The notes: generated by a model not told the origin, from the letters alone. Shown: positions 9,801 through 17,883, counted from the first letter of the stretch. The stretch: 64,000 bases of DNA from Nocardiopsis xinjiangensis YIM 90004 (GCF_000341145.1 NZ_ANBE01000009.1:90197-154196), one strand, 5' to 3'. Numbers and translations are program-made.

Positions 9801-10261
9801 AACGGTTCGGCCGGGGTGCGACCCTGCTCGACGAACTGCCCGGCGCCGCTGACGAGACCGCCGGGGAGGACGATGACCTCGCCGAGCTCCAGCGTGCCTT
9901 CGAGGAGAGCGAGTGGGGTCCGCGCGTGCCCGTGGAAGTCGAGGTGCCCTTCGAGACCGTCATCGGGGACCGCCTGGTCAGGGGCCGGATGGACGCTGTT
10001 TTCCACGACTCGGAGACCGGCCGCTGGGACGTCGTCGACTGGAAGACCGGGACCCCGCCCTCGAACAAGGGCGAGCGCCGCGCGGTGGGTGTGCAGCTGG
10101 CCGCCTACCGGCTCGCCTGGGCCGACCTGCAGGGGGTGGACCTGGCCGAGGTGCGCGCCGCCTTCCATTACGTGCGCGCCAACGAGACCGTGCGCCCGGC
10201 CGACCTGCTCGACCGCGACGGGCTCGCCGCGCTCATCGAGACCGTGCCCGAGCCGCGGTAG
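6863..10261 (+). CDS. adnB: AdnB-type UvrD-like helicase with RecB-family nuclease domain
   Basis: A 1132-residue partner of AdnA, translated from an ATG that overlaps the adnA stop (ATGTCTGA), with AAGGACG upstream; this implies translational coupling. Walker A GAGSGKSE is at 48-55, DEYQD at 279-283, GDPCQSIYGWRG follows, and KLMTMHAAKGLQWP and RRLAYVAVTRAS are late helicase motifs. The C-terminal nuclease shows RGTAFHAWLE, GRMDAVF, VVDWKTGTPP and VQLAAYRLAW. No iron-sulfur cysteine set is visible, unlike AdnA. An acidic linker lies near residues 825-855. Confidence 0.93.
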   Translation: MSEPDLPHHPHPRFTPAELARLLGQPEPTAEQSEVVAAPLEPGVVVAGAGSGKSETMASRVVWLVANGYVRPEHVLGLTFTRKATAELAERVRKRLEQLRATEQLPEELLDGEPSVSTYNAYAGRIVSDHALREAVEPTSRLLSEGQAWQLASRIVGEYDGPMDHITVGADTVTRRTLELSGQISDHLTGTEQVRGIGRWLRAEAENLPKKPPVATRNLLSAQQRREQLLPLVERYEHAKRGREAMDFGDQMALAARIAQNHPEVGLIERGRFRVVLLDEYQDTSHAQLVLLRALFGEGHPVTAVGDPCQSIYGWRGAVAANLTNFPQDFPVGPGRSAPVRRLATSFRNGERVLGAAERISEPLRAQAAEVPVLHPGPARRGRGHTHAALFSGQVEEAEWIAGRLDAYLSAGPRAPGGVRLAPDGLPWPEGETGTGPDGRTGPGDIAVLCRKRSQFPVLREALEERGIPVEVVGLGGLMLVPEVRDIIATLRVVHDASAGNELARLLTGPRWRIGPGDLAALGRRAADLARSTRRDLTTDGPEEDGGEEDLLRRTVLDLTSESGSLVDAVDDPGAAEHYSETAYARITRLAEELRHLRKQIGQPLPDLVTEVERVLGLDIEVGARSGRDPLSARADLDAFVDHAVRFVGNSDTPTLGSFLSYLNAAAEKESGLAPGERVGGGDTVKLMTMHAAKGLQWPIVVVPGMSEGSGAPLFPTKLKTGDMWIQGEHLLPYRLRGDRLNLPELLSVDKKGVDDFKAAEQERHRLEERRLAYVAVTRASFALLCTGHWWGRDAASERGPSQFLEEVRDACAAGAGTVEHWEPRPDPDEEGPGGDEEESAVWPPEDELPGAGTAVPAEGPRTRREEILEGAAMVEHARARMLAGEEDPDDRPAPPAGLRNRLGGWERDTELLLAHRHEEGSGARPGPVQVELPDHLSVSSMVWLARDPAALARQIRRPLPRPPAPHTRRGTAFHAWLEERFGRGATLLDELPGAADETAGEDDDLAELQRAFEESEWGPRVPVEVEVPFETVIGDRLVRGRMDAVFHDSETGRWDVVDWKTGTPPSNKGERRAVGVQLAAYRLAWADLQGVDLAEVRAAFHYVRANETVRPADLLDRDGLAALIETVPEPR

Positions 10262-10349
10262 CCCCGTGCCCGGAACGGGTGTTCGTATGGTGGAGCGCGT
10301 AGTTGCCCCCGAAGTCCCCCCGCCCCCTGCTAGGTGAAGACCAGAAGCC

Positions 10350-10580
10350 ATGAAGGATCTGAAGAAGAACATCCGGAGGTGGAGAACCTCCACCCTCGTG
10401 GCGGTCACGGTGGTGCTGCTGGTCGCCACCCTCACCCTGGGGCGGTCCCTGCTCATCTTCTTCGGCACGGGGGAGACGTGGGCGGCCTTCATGCCGGCTG
10501 CGGTCCTGGTGGTGTCCCTGGTTGTCACGGTCGTTCTGGTGCACGAGGTCATCGTGCGCTTCCTGGGGCGGGACAGGTGA
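10350..10580 (+). CDS. Small two-helix membrane protein
   Basis: A 76-residue protein with a basic start (KDLKKNIRRWR), then two hydrophobic helices (about 16-36 and 47-68) and a short charged end. It lies between adnB and the dipeptidase gene. The ribosome-binding site is weak (GGTGAAG about 13 nt upstream). Not recognised. Confidence 0.6.
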   Translation: MKDLKKNIRRWRTSTLVAVTVVLLVATLTLGRSLLIFFGTGETWAAFMPAAVLVVSLVVTVVLVHEVIVRFLGRDR

Positions 10581-10659
10581 TTTCGGGGTTGCTGCGCCGA
10601 GCGGGCCGGTGGCACGGCCACTGATGACCCGTGGTCCTGCTCTCGACAGCGGGGGAGGG

Positions 10660-10678
10660 ACCCTCCGCCCGGGAGGGT
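10660..10678 (+). terminator. Weak terminator-like hairpin
   Basis: A 7-bp stem (ACCCTCC with GGAGGGT) and 5-nt loop in the gap after the small membrane protein; no T-run follows. Confidence 0.3.
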
Positions 10679-10759
10679 GGACTCCGCAGCGAAGGTGCGG
10701 TGCGTCCGGCCAGGTCCTAGTGTCATACCGGACAACGACGTCGACAGAAGGACGAACGG

Positions 10760-12136
10760 ATGGACGCGCGCGCCTACATCGAGGCACACCGGGACGAGTT
10801 CCTCTCCTCCCTGGACGAGTGGCTGAGGATCCCCTCCATCTCCTCCGACCCCGAACACCACGAGGACGTACACGCCTCCGCGGACTGGCTCGCCGGCCAC
10901 CTGCGCGCGACGGGCTTCCCCACCGTCGAGATCTGGCAGACCCCCGGCCTTCCCGCGGTCTTCGCCGAGTGGCCCGCAGCCGACCCCGACGCACCGACCG
11001 TCCTGGTCTACGGCCACCACGACGTCCAGCCCGTCGATCCCGTCGAGGCCTGGGAGAGCGACCCCTTCACCCCGACCCTGCGCGGCACCTCCCTGCATGC
11101 CCGCGGCGCCTCCGACGACAAGGGCCAGGTCCTCTTCCACGCCCTGGGTGTGCGGGCCGCCCTGGCGGCCTCCGGCGCCGACGCCCCTCCGGTCACCGTC
11201 AAGATGCTCATCGAGGGCGAGGAGGAATCCGGGTCGGTGCACTTCGCCGCCCTCATGCGTGAGCGCCGCGACCGCCTGGACTGCGACACCGTCGTCATCT
11301 CCGACACCACCATGTGGTCGGCCGACGTCCCGTCCATGTGCGTGGGCATGCGCGGGGTCACCGACGTGCAGATCGATCTGCACGGGCCCGACCGCGACCT
11401 GCACAGCGGCTCTTTCGGCGGCGCCGTGCCCAACCCCCTCAAGGCGATGTCCGACCTCCTGTCGGCCCTGCACGACGACGACAACCACATCACCGTCCCC
11501 GGCTTCTACGACGGTGTCGTCGAGGCCACCGACGAAGAACGCGAACTCATCGCCCGCCTGCCCTTCGACGAGAAGGAGTGGCTGGGCACCGCAGCCTCCG
11601 CCGCGACCTGGGGGGAGGAGGGCTACAGCACCCTGGAACGCATCTGGCTGCGTCCCACCGCCGAGATCAACGGCATGTGGGGCGGACACATCGACGAGGG
11701 CCGCAAGACCATCGTGCCCGCCTCCGCGCACGCCAAGGTCAGCTTCCGCCTCGTGCCCGGCCAGGACCCCGTGCAGGTCCAGCAGGGCGTTCAGGAGTTC
11801 GTCGACGCGCACACCCCGGCCGGGCTGCGCGCCGGGACCGACTTCAGCGGACCCGGTACCCGCGCCTGCGCCTCCGACCTCTCCTCGCCGGCCCTGAAGG
11901 CCGCCCGCTCCGCCATGGAACAGGCCTTCGGAAAGGAGGTCCTGTTCACCCGCGAGGGCGGCAGCGGCCCCGAGGCCGACATCGCCGAGATCCTCGACGC
12001 GCCGCTCGTCTTCGTCGCCGTCGGCCTCGACGAGGACCGGATCCACGCGCCCAACGAGAAGGTCGAGGTGCCGCTGCTGTTCAAGGGAGCCGAGAGCGCC
12101 GCCCACCTGTGGCGCGAGCTCGCCGAGCGTTCCTGA
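10760..12136 (+). CDS. M20-family metallo-dipeptidase
   Basis: A 458-residue peptidase of the M20 family (CNDP/dipeptidase type). The di-zinc ligands are all visible: His in YGHHDVQP, the bridging Asp in GASDDKG, the catalytic/ligand pair in EGEEESGS, Asp in VVISDTT and His in RIHAPNE near the C-terminus. A lid/dimerisation domain occupies roughly 190-310. No signal peptide is seen, so it is likely cytoplasmic. GAAGGA lies upstream of the ATG. A hairpin follows the stop. Confidence 0.92.
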   Translation: MDARAYIEAHRDEFLSSLDEWLRIPSISSDPEHHEDVHASADWLAGHLRATGFPTVEIWQTPGLPAVFAEWPAADPDAPTVLVYGHHDVQPVDPVEAWESDPFTPTLRGTSLHARGASDDKGQVLFHALGVRAALAASGADAPPVTVKMLIEGEEESGSVHFAALMRERRDRLDCDTVVISDTTMWSADVPSMCVGMRGVTDVQIDLHGPDRDLHSGSFGGAVPNPLKAMSDLLSALHDDDNHITVPGFYDGVVEATDEERELIARLPFDEKEWLGTAASAATWGEEGYSTLERIWLRPTAEINGMWGGHIDEGRKTIVPASAHAKVSFRLVPGQDPVQVQQGVQEFVDAHTPAGLRAGTDFSGPGTRACASDLSSPALKAARSAMEQAFGKEVLFTREGGSGPEADIAEILDAPLVFVAVGLDEDRIHAPNEKVEVPLLFKGAESAAHLWRELAERS

Positions 12137-12180
12137 CCCCGTGTGCCCCCGGGCACCCTCCTGTCCGGGCATGCACGGGG
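12137..12180 (+). terminator. Terminator-like hairpin after the dipeptidase
   Basis: Outer arms CCCCGTG/CACGGGG with an inner CCCGG/CCGGG pairing, starting directly at the stop codon; no T-run. Confidence 0.4.
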
Positions 12181-12248
12181 GCACGGCACTGTTGGCACCA
12201 GGAGGGCGCACCGACCGCACGCCCGAGACCGTCCAGGGAAAAGGAGCC

Positions 12249-13199
12249 ATGGAAACCGACGCGACCCCATTGCTGGCCCGAGCCACCATCGACACCGCCA
12301 CCCACCACAGGGTCGACCGCGAGTGGCTCGACAAGGCGTGGTCCGACCCCTCCACCCGCGTCCTGGTCCTGGACGGTGGTCCGCCCGGAAGCCGCGGCTG
12401 GAGCACACCCCACCCGCGCCGCTCACGCTCCCTCGTCACCACCGAGGGGCCCCGGCGCCTGGCTCTGACCACACCCGAGCGTGCCCCCGAGGGCGAGCGC
12501 TACTTCCTCGGCGTCGACGAAGGAATCGCCCACTTCGCCGTACGCAGCACCGATGCCCTCACCGAACCCGAGGGCACCGCCGCCGCCTCACTCGGCGAGA
12601 TCGGCGCGCTCCTCGGCGACCGCGACACCGGGCTCCTCACCCGGGCCGTCGCCCTGGCCAACTGGAACGCCACCCACCGCTTCTGTCCCCGCTGCGGCGG
12701 ACCCACCCGTATCGCCAACGCCGGACACATGCGCGTGTGCGAACGCGAGGGCGACGAGCAGTACCCGCGTACCGACCCTGCCGTCATCATGCTCGTGCAC
12801 CGCGAGAAGGAGGGCCGTGAGGAGGTGCTGCTCGGCAACAACCCCCGGTGGGAGGCGGAGCGCTACTCCGTCCTCGCCGGCTTCGTCGATGCGGGGGAGT
12901 CCCTGGAGCAGGCCGTTGCCCGCGAGGTCGCCGAGGAAGCGGGCGTCGTCGTAGCGAGGCCCCGGTACCTGTCCTCCCAGCCCTGGCCGTTCCCGCGCAG
13001 CCTCATGATGGGCTACACGGCCCGCGCCGTCGGGGAGACCGAACGCACCGACGACGAGATCGGCGACCTGCGCTGGTTCACTCGTGCCGAACTCGCCGAC
13101 GCCGTGCAGGAAGGACGGGTACGCCTGCCCGGACCGGTCTCCATCGCCCACACCCTCATCGAGCACTGGTACGGCGGTGAGCTCTCCGGCGGCTGGTGA
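12249..13199 (+). CDS. nudC: NADH/NAD+ diphosphatase NudC (Nudix)
   Basis: A 316-residue NudC-type Nudix hydrolase that cleaves NAD(H), and in characterised homologues removes NAD caps from RNA. The canonical Nudix box GX5EX7REUXEEXGU is intact in GFVDAGESLEQAVAREVAEE, and the NADH signature SQPWPFPRS follows. The zinc-ribbon position has CPRCG and a third Cys (MRVCEREGDEQYPR), but the expected fourth Cys is replaced. The ATG at 12249 has AAAGGAG right upstream, excluding a longer GTG start. It neighbours the adnAB/uvrD2/mycoredoxin block as in mycobacteria. Confidence 0.92.
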   Translation: METDATPLLARATIDTATHHRVDREWLDKAWSDPSTRVLVLDGGPPGSRGWSTPHPRRSRSLVTTEGPRRLALTTPERAPEGERYFLGVDEGIAHFAVRSTDALTEPEGTAAASLGEIGALLGDRDTGLLTRAVALANWNATHRFCPRCGGPTRIANAGHMRVCEREGDEQYPRTDPAVIMLVHREKEGREEVLLGNNPRWEAERYSVLAGFVDAGESLEQAVAREVAEEAGVVVARPRYLSSQPWPFPRSLMMGYTARAVGETERTDDEIGDLRWFTRAELADAVQEGRVRLPGPVSIAHTLIEHWYGGELSGGW

Positions 13200-13599
13200 C
13201 TGTCTCGTTTCCGCCGGTGCTTCAGCCCACCAGCCGCCTGCAACCAGCCCTCGACGGACACGGGGATCGTTGGGGGGTCGTTGGTGTGCTTGGGTAGTGG
13301 GGTTTCTTGTGGTGCTGGGGGTGGCGGGTTCGTCGGGGTCGGGATCTTAGCCCGGCCGGGTCGAGCATCGCTCCCCCCTACCGGGGCCACTTCCGGGCTG
13401 TTTTCTGACCACGGAAGGGGGAACAGAGCCCCCGCAGGCAGGAGACGGTGACGCCGGCCGCCGACCGCGCACACGCCGATCGGCCCCGGCCTCAATGCCG
13501 CAGCCCAGAGAGCGGGGCCCGGTCGGAGAGCGCACACGCCGGACACCCCCGGCTTCAATGCTTCGCCGGCAGCACGGAAGACCCGGCCCCATCAACGGT
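13200..13599 (+). other. 400-bp gene-free stretch between convergent nudC and the ANTAR gene
   Basis: No open frame here has a convincing start, ribosome-binding site or recognisable product. About 13258-13345 is strongly G/T-skewed on the plus strand with many G-runs (GGGG, GGGGGG, GGG, GGGG, GGGGG, GGG), which could form G-quadruplexes. The right part holds an imperfect repeat pair (separate entry). Confidence 0.6.
13467..13561 (+). repeat. Imperfect 32-nt direct repeat, period 63
   Basis: Copies at 13467-13498 and 13530-13561 share GCGCACACGCCG at the left and CCCCGGC-TCAATGC at the right, with a divergent centre. There are only two copies and no associated gene. Confidence 0.5.
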
Positions 13600-14046
13600 C
13601 TAAGGGGAGACGCCGAGCTCGTCCGGGAGCGCGGTCAGGGGACTGTTGCTGCTCTCCACCACGTCCCGGGCCAGGTCGGCGACCTTGCGCCCGCGCGAGC
13701 GCGCCGACGACCGCAGCCGCTCGAACGCCTCCCGGGTCGGCATCGTGTTCCGTTCGGCCAGTACACCGATGGCCTGCTCGACCACCACACGCGAGTGCAG
13801 CGCGTGCTCCAACTGGGAGATCGTGTGCCGCAGGCGCTCCACCTCGGTCGCGTTCTCGGGTGCGCGCCCGGGTGCCTGCGTGCGCGGCCGGGGGCCGCCC
13901 GCCTCGCTGCCGAGCAGGTCCGCCAGCACCATCGCGCTGATCAGGTCCGGCACTTCCGGACCTCCCTCGACCCGCCACCCGGTCGGGGTGCGCCGCACCA
14001 CGTCGGTGTTCATCTGGTGGGCGCCGCCTATGCCGTGAGGCCTCAT
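13600..14046 (-). CDS. ANTAR-domain RNA-binding regulator
   Basis: A 148-residue protein whose C-terminal half is an ANTAR domain (LEHALHSRVVVEQAIGVLAERN, then REAFERLRSSARSRGRKVADLARDVVE). ANTAR proteins bind paired RNA hairpins and antagonise transcription termination. The N-terminal ~60 residues are short and show no receiver or GAF domain. The start is uncertain: ATG 14046 or ATG 14013, neither with a strong ribosome-binding site. The target RNA is unknown. Confidence 0.82.
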   Translation of the reverse strand: MRPHGIGGAHQMNTDVVRRTPTGWRVEGGPEVPDLISAMVLADLLGSEAGGPRPRTQAPGRAPENATEVERLRHTISQLEHALHSRVVVEQAIGVLAERNTMPTREAFERLRSSARSRGRKVADLARDVVESSNSPLTALPDELGVSP

Positions 14047-14148
14047 CTCGTTGCCCAACTCCACACTCCCCGTCTTCGTCGAAGCCGTCCGCGGACGGCC
14101 CTTCTCGTCGTCGGCCGGGGGTGTCGTGGAACAGCACGACCCCATGCT

Positions 14149-14194
14149 CCGGACGGCCGCCGGCACCCGGGGGAGGGCACCGCCGGCCGTCCGG
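14149..14194 (-). terminator. Terminator hairpin after the mycoredoxin gene
   Basis: An 11-bp perfect inverted repeat (14149-14159 with 14184-14194) with a 24-nt loop, just downstream of the mycoredoxin stop on the minus strand. Confidence 0.5.
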
Positions 14195-14201
14195 GGCCCG
14201 G

Positions 14202-14462
14202 CTACGACAGCTCGGCCAGTTTCTGCTTCACCTGAGCGAGAGACGGGTTGGTCATGGCCGTTTCGTCGGCGAAGACCAGGGTGGGCACGGTCGCGTTCCC
14301 ACCGTTGACCTTCACCACGTACTCCGCGGCCTCCGCGTCCTGTTCGATGTCCACCTCGCGGCCCGTGATCCCCTCCCGGGACAGCTGGCTCTTGAGCCGC
14401 TTGCAGTAGCCGCACCAGGGGGTGGTGTACATCGTGAACTGCTCGGTCTCCGTGTTCGTCAT
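14202..14462 (-). CDS. mrx1: Mycoredoxin-1-type glutaredoxin-fold reductase
   Basis: An 86-residue thioredoxin-fold protein beginning TEQFTMYTTPWCGYC. The CGYC active site and the VPTLVFADE cis-proline region match mycoredoxins, which reduce mycothiol-protein mixed disulfides in actinobacteria. The start is ATG 14462 or an in-frame GTG at 14471 preceded by GGAAAG. It is divergent from uvrD2, as in mycobacteria where mrx1 also neighbours uvrD2. Confidence 0.9.
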   Translation of the reverse strand: MTNTETEQFTMYTTPWCGYCKRLKSQLSREGITGREVDIEQDAEAAEYVVKVNGGNATVPTLVFADETAMTNPSLAQVKQKLAELS

Positions 14463-14734
14463 CTCGCTCACGTCTTTCCGTCTCGAGGTCGGGGAGGTTG
14501 TTCCGTTCCCCCATCCCAACACTGGAGGGGGGCAGCGGCTTCCCGCGGCCTCGCGACACCACGTGGGACGCATCACAAGCCGATCTGGTTCGACCTGTGT
14601 GCAAATGCCCCCGTACCGATCCGCTCACCGTCACCGCCGATACTTGAGAGACTGTTTCCTCAGCACCCGCAGCCGTCCCCGGAGGGACCGTGCTGCCGAT
14701 GCCCGCAGCAGCCCCGACCACACGCAGGAGCACC

Positions 14735-16855
14735 ATGGACCCCGACCGTGTCCTGGAGGGACTCGACCCGGAGCAGACCCAGGTGGCGCGCGCTCTGCGC
14801 GGCCCCGTGTGTGTGCTCGCGGGTGCCGGAACCGGCAAGACCCGCGCCATCACCCACCGGATCGCACACGCGGTCGCGAGCGGGGTCGTGGCCGAACAGC
14901 AGGTCCTGGCGGTCACCTTCACGAACCGTGCGGCGGGGGAGATGCGTGGCCGATTGAGGTCACTGGGTGCGCCCCGGGTCCAGGCACGCACCTTCCACGC
15001 CGCCGCACTGCGCCAGCTCTCCTACTTCTGGGGTGAGGCCGTCGGAGGTGAGAAACCCACCCTCATCGACAGCAAGATCAAGGCCGTCGCGCAGGCCGCC
15101 CACATGGTGGGCCTCCAGCCCGACCGCACCGGTCTGCGCGACCTCGCCAGCGAGATCGAGTGGGCCAAGGTCACCCAGGTGCGCGCCATCGACTATGAGA
15201 AGGCCCTCGCCAAGGCCGGACGGCAGAGCCCGACCTCCTCACCCCAGGAGGTCGCCCGGGTCTTCGAGGCCTACGAGGACCTGTGCCGCGAGCGCAACCT
15301 CCTCGACTTCGAGTCCATGCTCGAACTGACCGCCGGGATGATCAACACCGACCCCGGCATCGCCGAGAAGGTACGCGGCCAGTACCGGTACTTCGTCGTC
15401 GACGAGTTCCAGGACGTCAACCCGCTGCAGAAACTCCTCCTGGACGCCTGGCTCGGCGACCGAGACGACCTGTGCGTGGTCGGCGACCCCAGCCAGACCG
15501 TCTACTCCTTCGCCGGCGCCACCCCCGGCTACCTCACCGGGTTCGCCGCCGGGTACCCGAACGCCACCGTCGTCGAACTGGTCCGCGACTACCGCTCGAC
15601 GCCCCAGGTGGTGCGCGTGGCCAACCACGTCATCTCCCAGGCCCGCGGGTCCGCCGCGGGGAGCCACCTCACCCTGCGGGCCCAGCGCAAGGACGGCCCC
15701 GACCCCCTCTACCAGGAGTACGACGACGAACCCGCCGAGGCCACCGGCGTCGCCCGCAAGATCCGGGTGCTCATGGAGAACGGGACCCCCGCGAGCGAGA
15801 TCGCCGTGCTCGTGCGCACCAACTCCCAGTCGGCCGCCTACGAACAGGCCCTCACCGACGAGAGCGTGCCCTTCACCGTCCGCGGCACGGCCCGCTTCTT
15901 CGAACGCCCCGAGATCCGCGAGGCCGTACATCTGCTGCGCGGGGCCCGCCACGGGGCCGCCGACGACGCCGGGGACGAACTCGTCTCCGGCGTGCGTCAT
16001 CTACTCACCCAACTCGGCCTCACCGAGACCGCCCCCGAGGGGCGCCAGGCCCGTGAACGCTGGGAGTCCCTGTCCGCCCTGGCCCAGCTCGCCGAGGACA
16101 TGGTCGCCACAGCCGGCGGTGGAGACCGCGTCACCATGGCCCACTTCGTGGAGGAGCTCGAGGCCCGCATGGCCACCGAGCACGCGCCCGGGTTCGAGGG
16201 GGTGACCATCGCGTCCCTGCACTCCGCCAAGGGTCTGGAGTGGGACGCGGTGTTCCTGTGCGGGCTCCACGAGGGCATGATGCCGATCATCTACGCCGAG
16301 ACCGACGAACAGGTCGAGGAGGAGCGCCGCCTGTTCTACGTGGGGGTGACCCGCGCCCGTGAGCACCTGTCCATGTCCTGGTCGCTCTCGCGTTCCCCGG
16401 GCGGGCGCCGCACACGCAAACCCTCCCGGTTCCTCGACGGCCTGCGCCCGGCCTCGCCCTCCACCTCGCCGCACCGCAAGGAGCGCCGCAACAGGGTCGT
16501 ACGCTGCCGGGTGTGCGGCCTCGCCCTCACCGATGCCGCCGAACGCAAGCTCGGACGCTGCGGCGACTGCCCCTCCACCTACGACGAGGCCCTGCTCGAA
16601 CGCATGCGCGACTGGCGCCGTCTGACCTCCAAGGACCAGGCGGTGCCCGCATACGTCGTCTTCACTGACGCGACCCTCCAGGCCATCGCCGAGCAGGAAC
16701 CCGGCAGTTTGGAGCAGCTTTCCACCGTGTCCGGTGTGGGCGCCCGCAAGCGCGATCGTTACGGTGAAGCGGTGCTGGCCCTGGTCCGCGGGGCCGACCC
16801 CGAGGAGCTGGTCGAAGCGCAGACCGCAGACATGGAGGACACGACCGATGACTGA
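14735..16855 (+). CDS. uvrD2: UvrD2-type SF1 DNA helicase with tetracysteine and HRDC domains
   Basis: A 706-residue 3'-5' helicase. Walker A GAGTGKT is at 30-36, DEFQD at 223-227, GDPSQTVYSFAGA follows, and the late motifs SLHSAKGLEWD and RRLFYVGVTRAR are intact. The actinobacterial UvrD2 signature follows: a four-Cys zinc-finger-like motif (C591-x2-C594, C609-x2-C612) and a C-terminal HRDC domain (about 640-690). The ATG at 14735 has AGGAG four nt upstream, so the in-frame GTG at 14690 is not used. The end overlaps the thioesterase start by 8 nt. Confidence 0.95.
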   Translation: MDPDRVLEGLDPEQTQVARALRGPVCVLAGAGTGKTRAITHRIAHAVASGVVAEQQVLAVTFTNRAAGEMRGRLRSLGAPRVQARTFHAAALRQLSYFWGEAVGGEKPTLIDSKIKAVAQAAHMVGLQPDRTGLRDLASEIEWAKVTQVRAIDYEKALAKAGRQSPTSSPQEVARVFEAYEDLCRERNLLDFESMLELTAGMINTDPGIAEKVRGQYRYFVVDEFQDVNPLQKLLLDAWLGDRDDLCVVGDPSQTVYSFAGATPGYLTGFAAGYPNATVVELVRDYRSTPQVVRVANHVISQARGSAAGSHLTLRAQRKDGPDPLYQEYDDEPAEATGVARKIRVLMENGTPASEIAVLVRTNSQSAAYEQALTDESVPFTVRGTARFFERPEIREAVHLLRGARHGAADDAGDELVSGVRHLLTQLGLTETAPEGRQARERWESLSALAQLAEDMVATAGGGDRVTMAHFVEELEARMATEHAPGFEGVTIASLHSAKGLEWDAVFLCGLHEGMMPIIYAETDEQVEEERRLFYVGVTRAREHLSMSWSLSRSPGGRRTRKPSRFLDGLRPASPSTSPHRKERRNRVVRCRVCGLALTDAAERKLGRCGDCPSTYDEALLERMRDWRRLTSKDQAVPAYVVFTDATLQAIAEQEPGSLEQLSTVSGVGARKRDRYGEAVLALVRGADPEELVEAQTADMEDTTDD

Positions 16856-17750
16856 CCCCACCGGAAGGGCCGATTGGGGGCCGTCGCTGGACGACCTGCT
16901 CGGTGTTCTCGACCTCGAGCAGATCGAGGTGAACATCTTCCGGGGCAACAGCCCCTCCGAGGGACCCCAACGCGTCTTCGGTGGGCTCGTGGCCGGCCAG
17001 GCGCTGCTGGCCGCCGGGCGCACCGTCCCCGAGGACCGCCACGTGCACTCCCTGCACGCCTACTTCATCCGCCCCGGCGACCCCGAGGTGCCCATCGTCT
17101 ACGACGTGGACCGGGTCCGCGACGGGCGTTCCTTCACCACACGGAGGGTCTCGGCGATCCAGCACGGAAAGCCGATATTCACCCTCTCGGCCTCCTTCCA
17201 CAAGGAGGAACCGGGCCTGGACCACCAGCTGCCCATGCCGGACGTGCCTCCTCCCGAGGAACTGCCCAGTACCCGTGACCGTCTGCGCGCCGAGTTCGGC
17301 AAGGTGCCCGGTTTCGTGCGCTGGCACCCCATCGAGATGCGTCCGGTCGGGGCGCTCTCCTACGAGGCCGAACGCGACCCGAGACTGCGTACCGCCACCA
17401 ACCCGGTCTGGCTCAAGGTCGACGGCAAGCTGCCCGACGACCGTCTCACGCAGGTCTGCATGATGACCTACGCCTCCGACCTGACCCTGCTCGACACCGT
17501 GCTGTTGCGGCACGGGCGCTCGTTCGCGGGGATCTCCATGGCCAGCCTCGACCACGCCATGTGGTTCCACCGGCCCTTCCGCGCCGATGAGTGGTTGCTC
17601 TACGCCCAGGAGACCCCGAGCGCCGGGGGAGCCAGGGGCCTGGCGCGGGGGCTCGTCTACACCCGCGACGGACAGCTCGTGTGCTCCGTCGTGCAGGAGG
17701 GGCTCATCCGCGTCGTCGACGCCGAGGACTGGGAAGACGCCCGGGAGTGA
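16848..17750 (+). CDS. tesB: Acyl-CoA thioesterase II (TesB family)
   Basis: A 300-residue double-hotdog protein. The first hotdog has RVFGGLVAGQALLAAGRTV and HSLHAYFIRPGD; the second has the conserved SLDHAMWFHRPFRADEWLLY near the C-terminus. The family hydrolyses fatty acyl-CoA to free acid and CoA. The ATG start overlaps the uvrD2 stop (ATGACTGA) with GGAGG nine nt upstream, suggesting coupled translation. Confidence 0.92.
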   Translation: MTDPTGRADWGPSLDDLLGVLDLEQIEVNIFRGNSPSEGPQRVFGGLVAGQALLAAGRTVPEDRHVHSLHAYFIRPGDPEVPIVYDVDRVRDGRSFTTRRVSAIQHGKPIFTLSASFHKEEPGLDHQLPMPDVPPPEELPSTRDRLRAEFGKVPGFVRWHPIEMRPVGALSYEAERDPRLRTATNPVWLKVDGKLPDDRLTQVCMMTYASDLTLLDTVLLRHGRSFAGISMASLDHAMWFHRPFRADEWLLYAQETPSAGGARGLARGLVYTRDGQLVCSVVQEGLIRVVDAEDWEDARE

Positions 17751-17832
17751 CCGCGGCCGTGCCCCGGGGGTCGGCGACCGATGCCTGGAAACGCTCGTGA
17801 GTTCTGGCCGGATGCGGACGTTTTCCCAGGTC

Positions 17833-17870
17833 AAAAATGGGTTGCCGGGCCCATGGGGCCCCCGTAGTGT
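17833..17870 (+). promoter_or_regulatory. whiB7 promoter with AT-rich WhiB7 site
   Basis: TTGCCG (17842-17847), a 17-bp spacer and TAGTGT (17865-17870) form a good principal-sigma promoter. Directly upstream of the -35 is the A-rich block CAAAAAT (about 17832-17838). Known WhiB7 promoters carry such an AT-rich element bound by the WhiB7 AT-hook, so autoregulation is likely. Transcription should begin near 17877. Confidence 0.75.
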
Positions 17871-17883
17871 GTGAACCGTCGCC

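Noticed and set aside
6800-12472. A 1890-codon open frame on the minus strand, opposite adnA end, adnB, dipeptidase and nudC
   Set aside because: It is a high-GC antisense shadow: it has no recognisable domain and crosses five well-supported plus-strand genes.
13467-13561. Possible CRISPR remnant
   Set aside because: Only two diverged copies, no spacer regularity and no cas genes.
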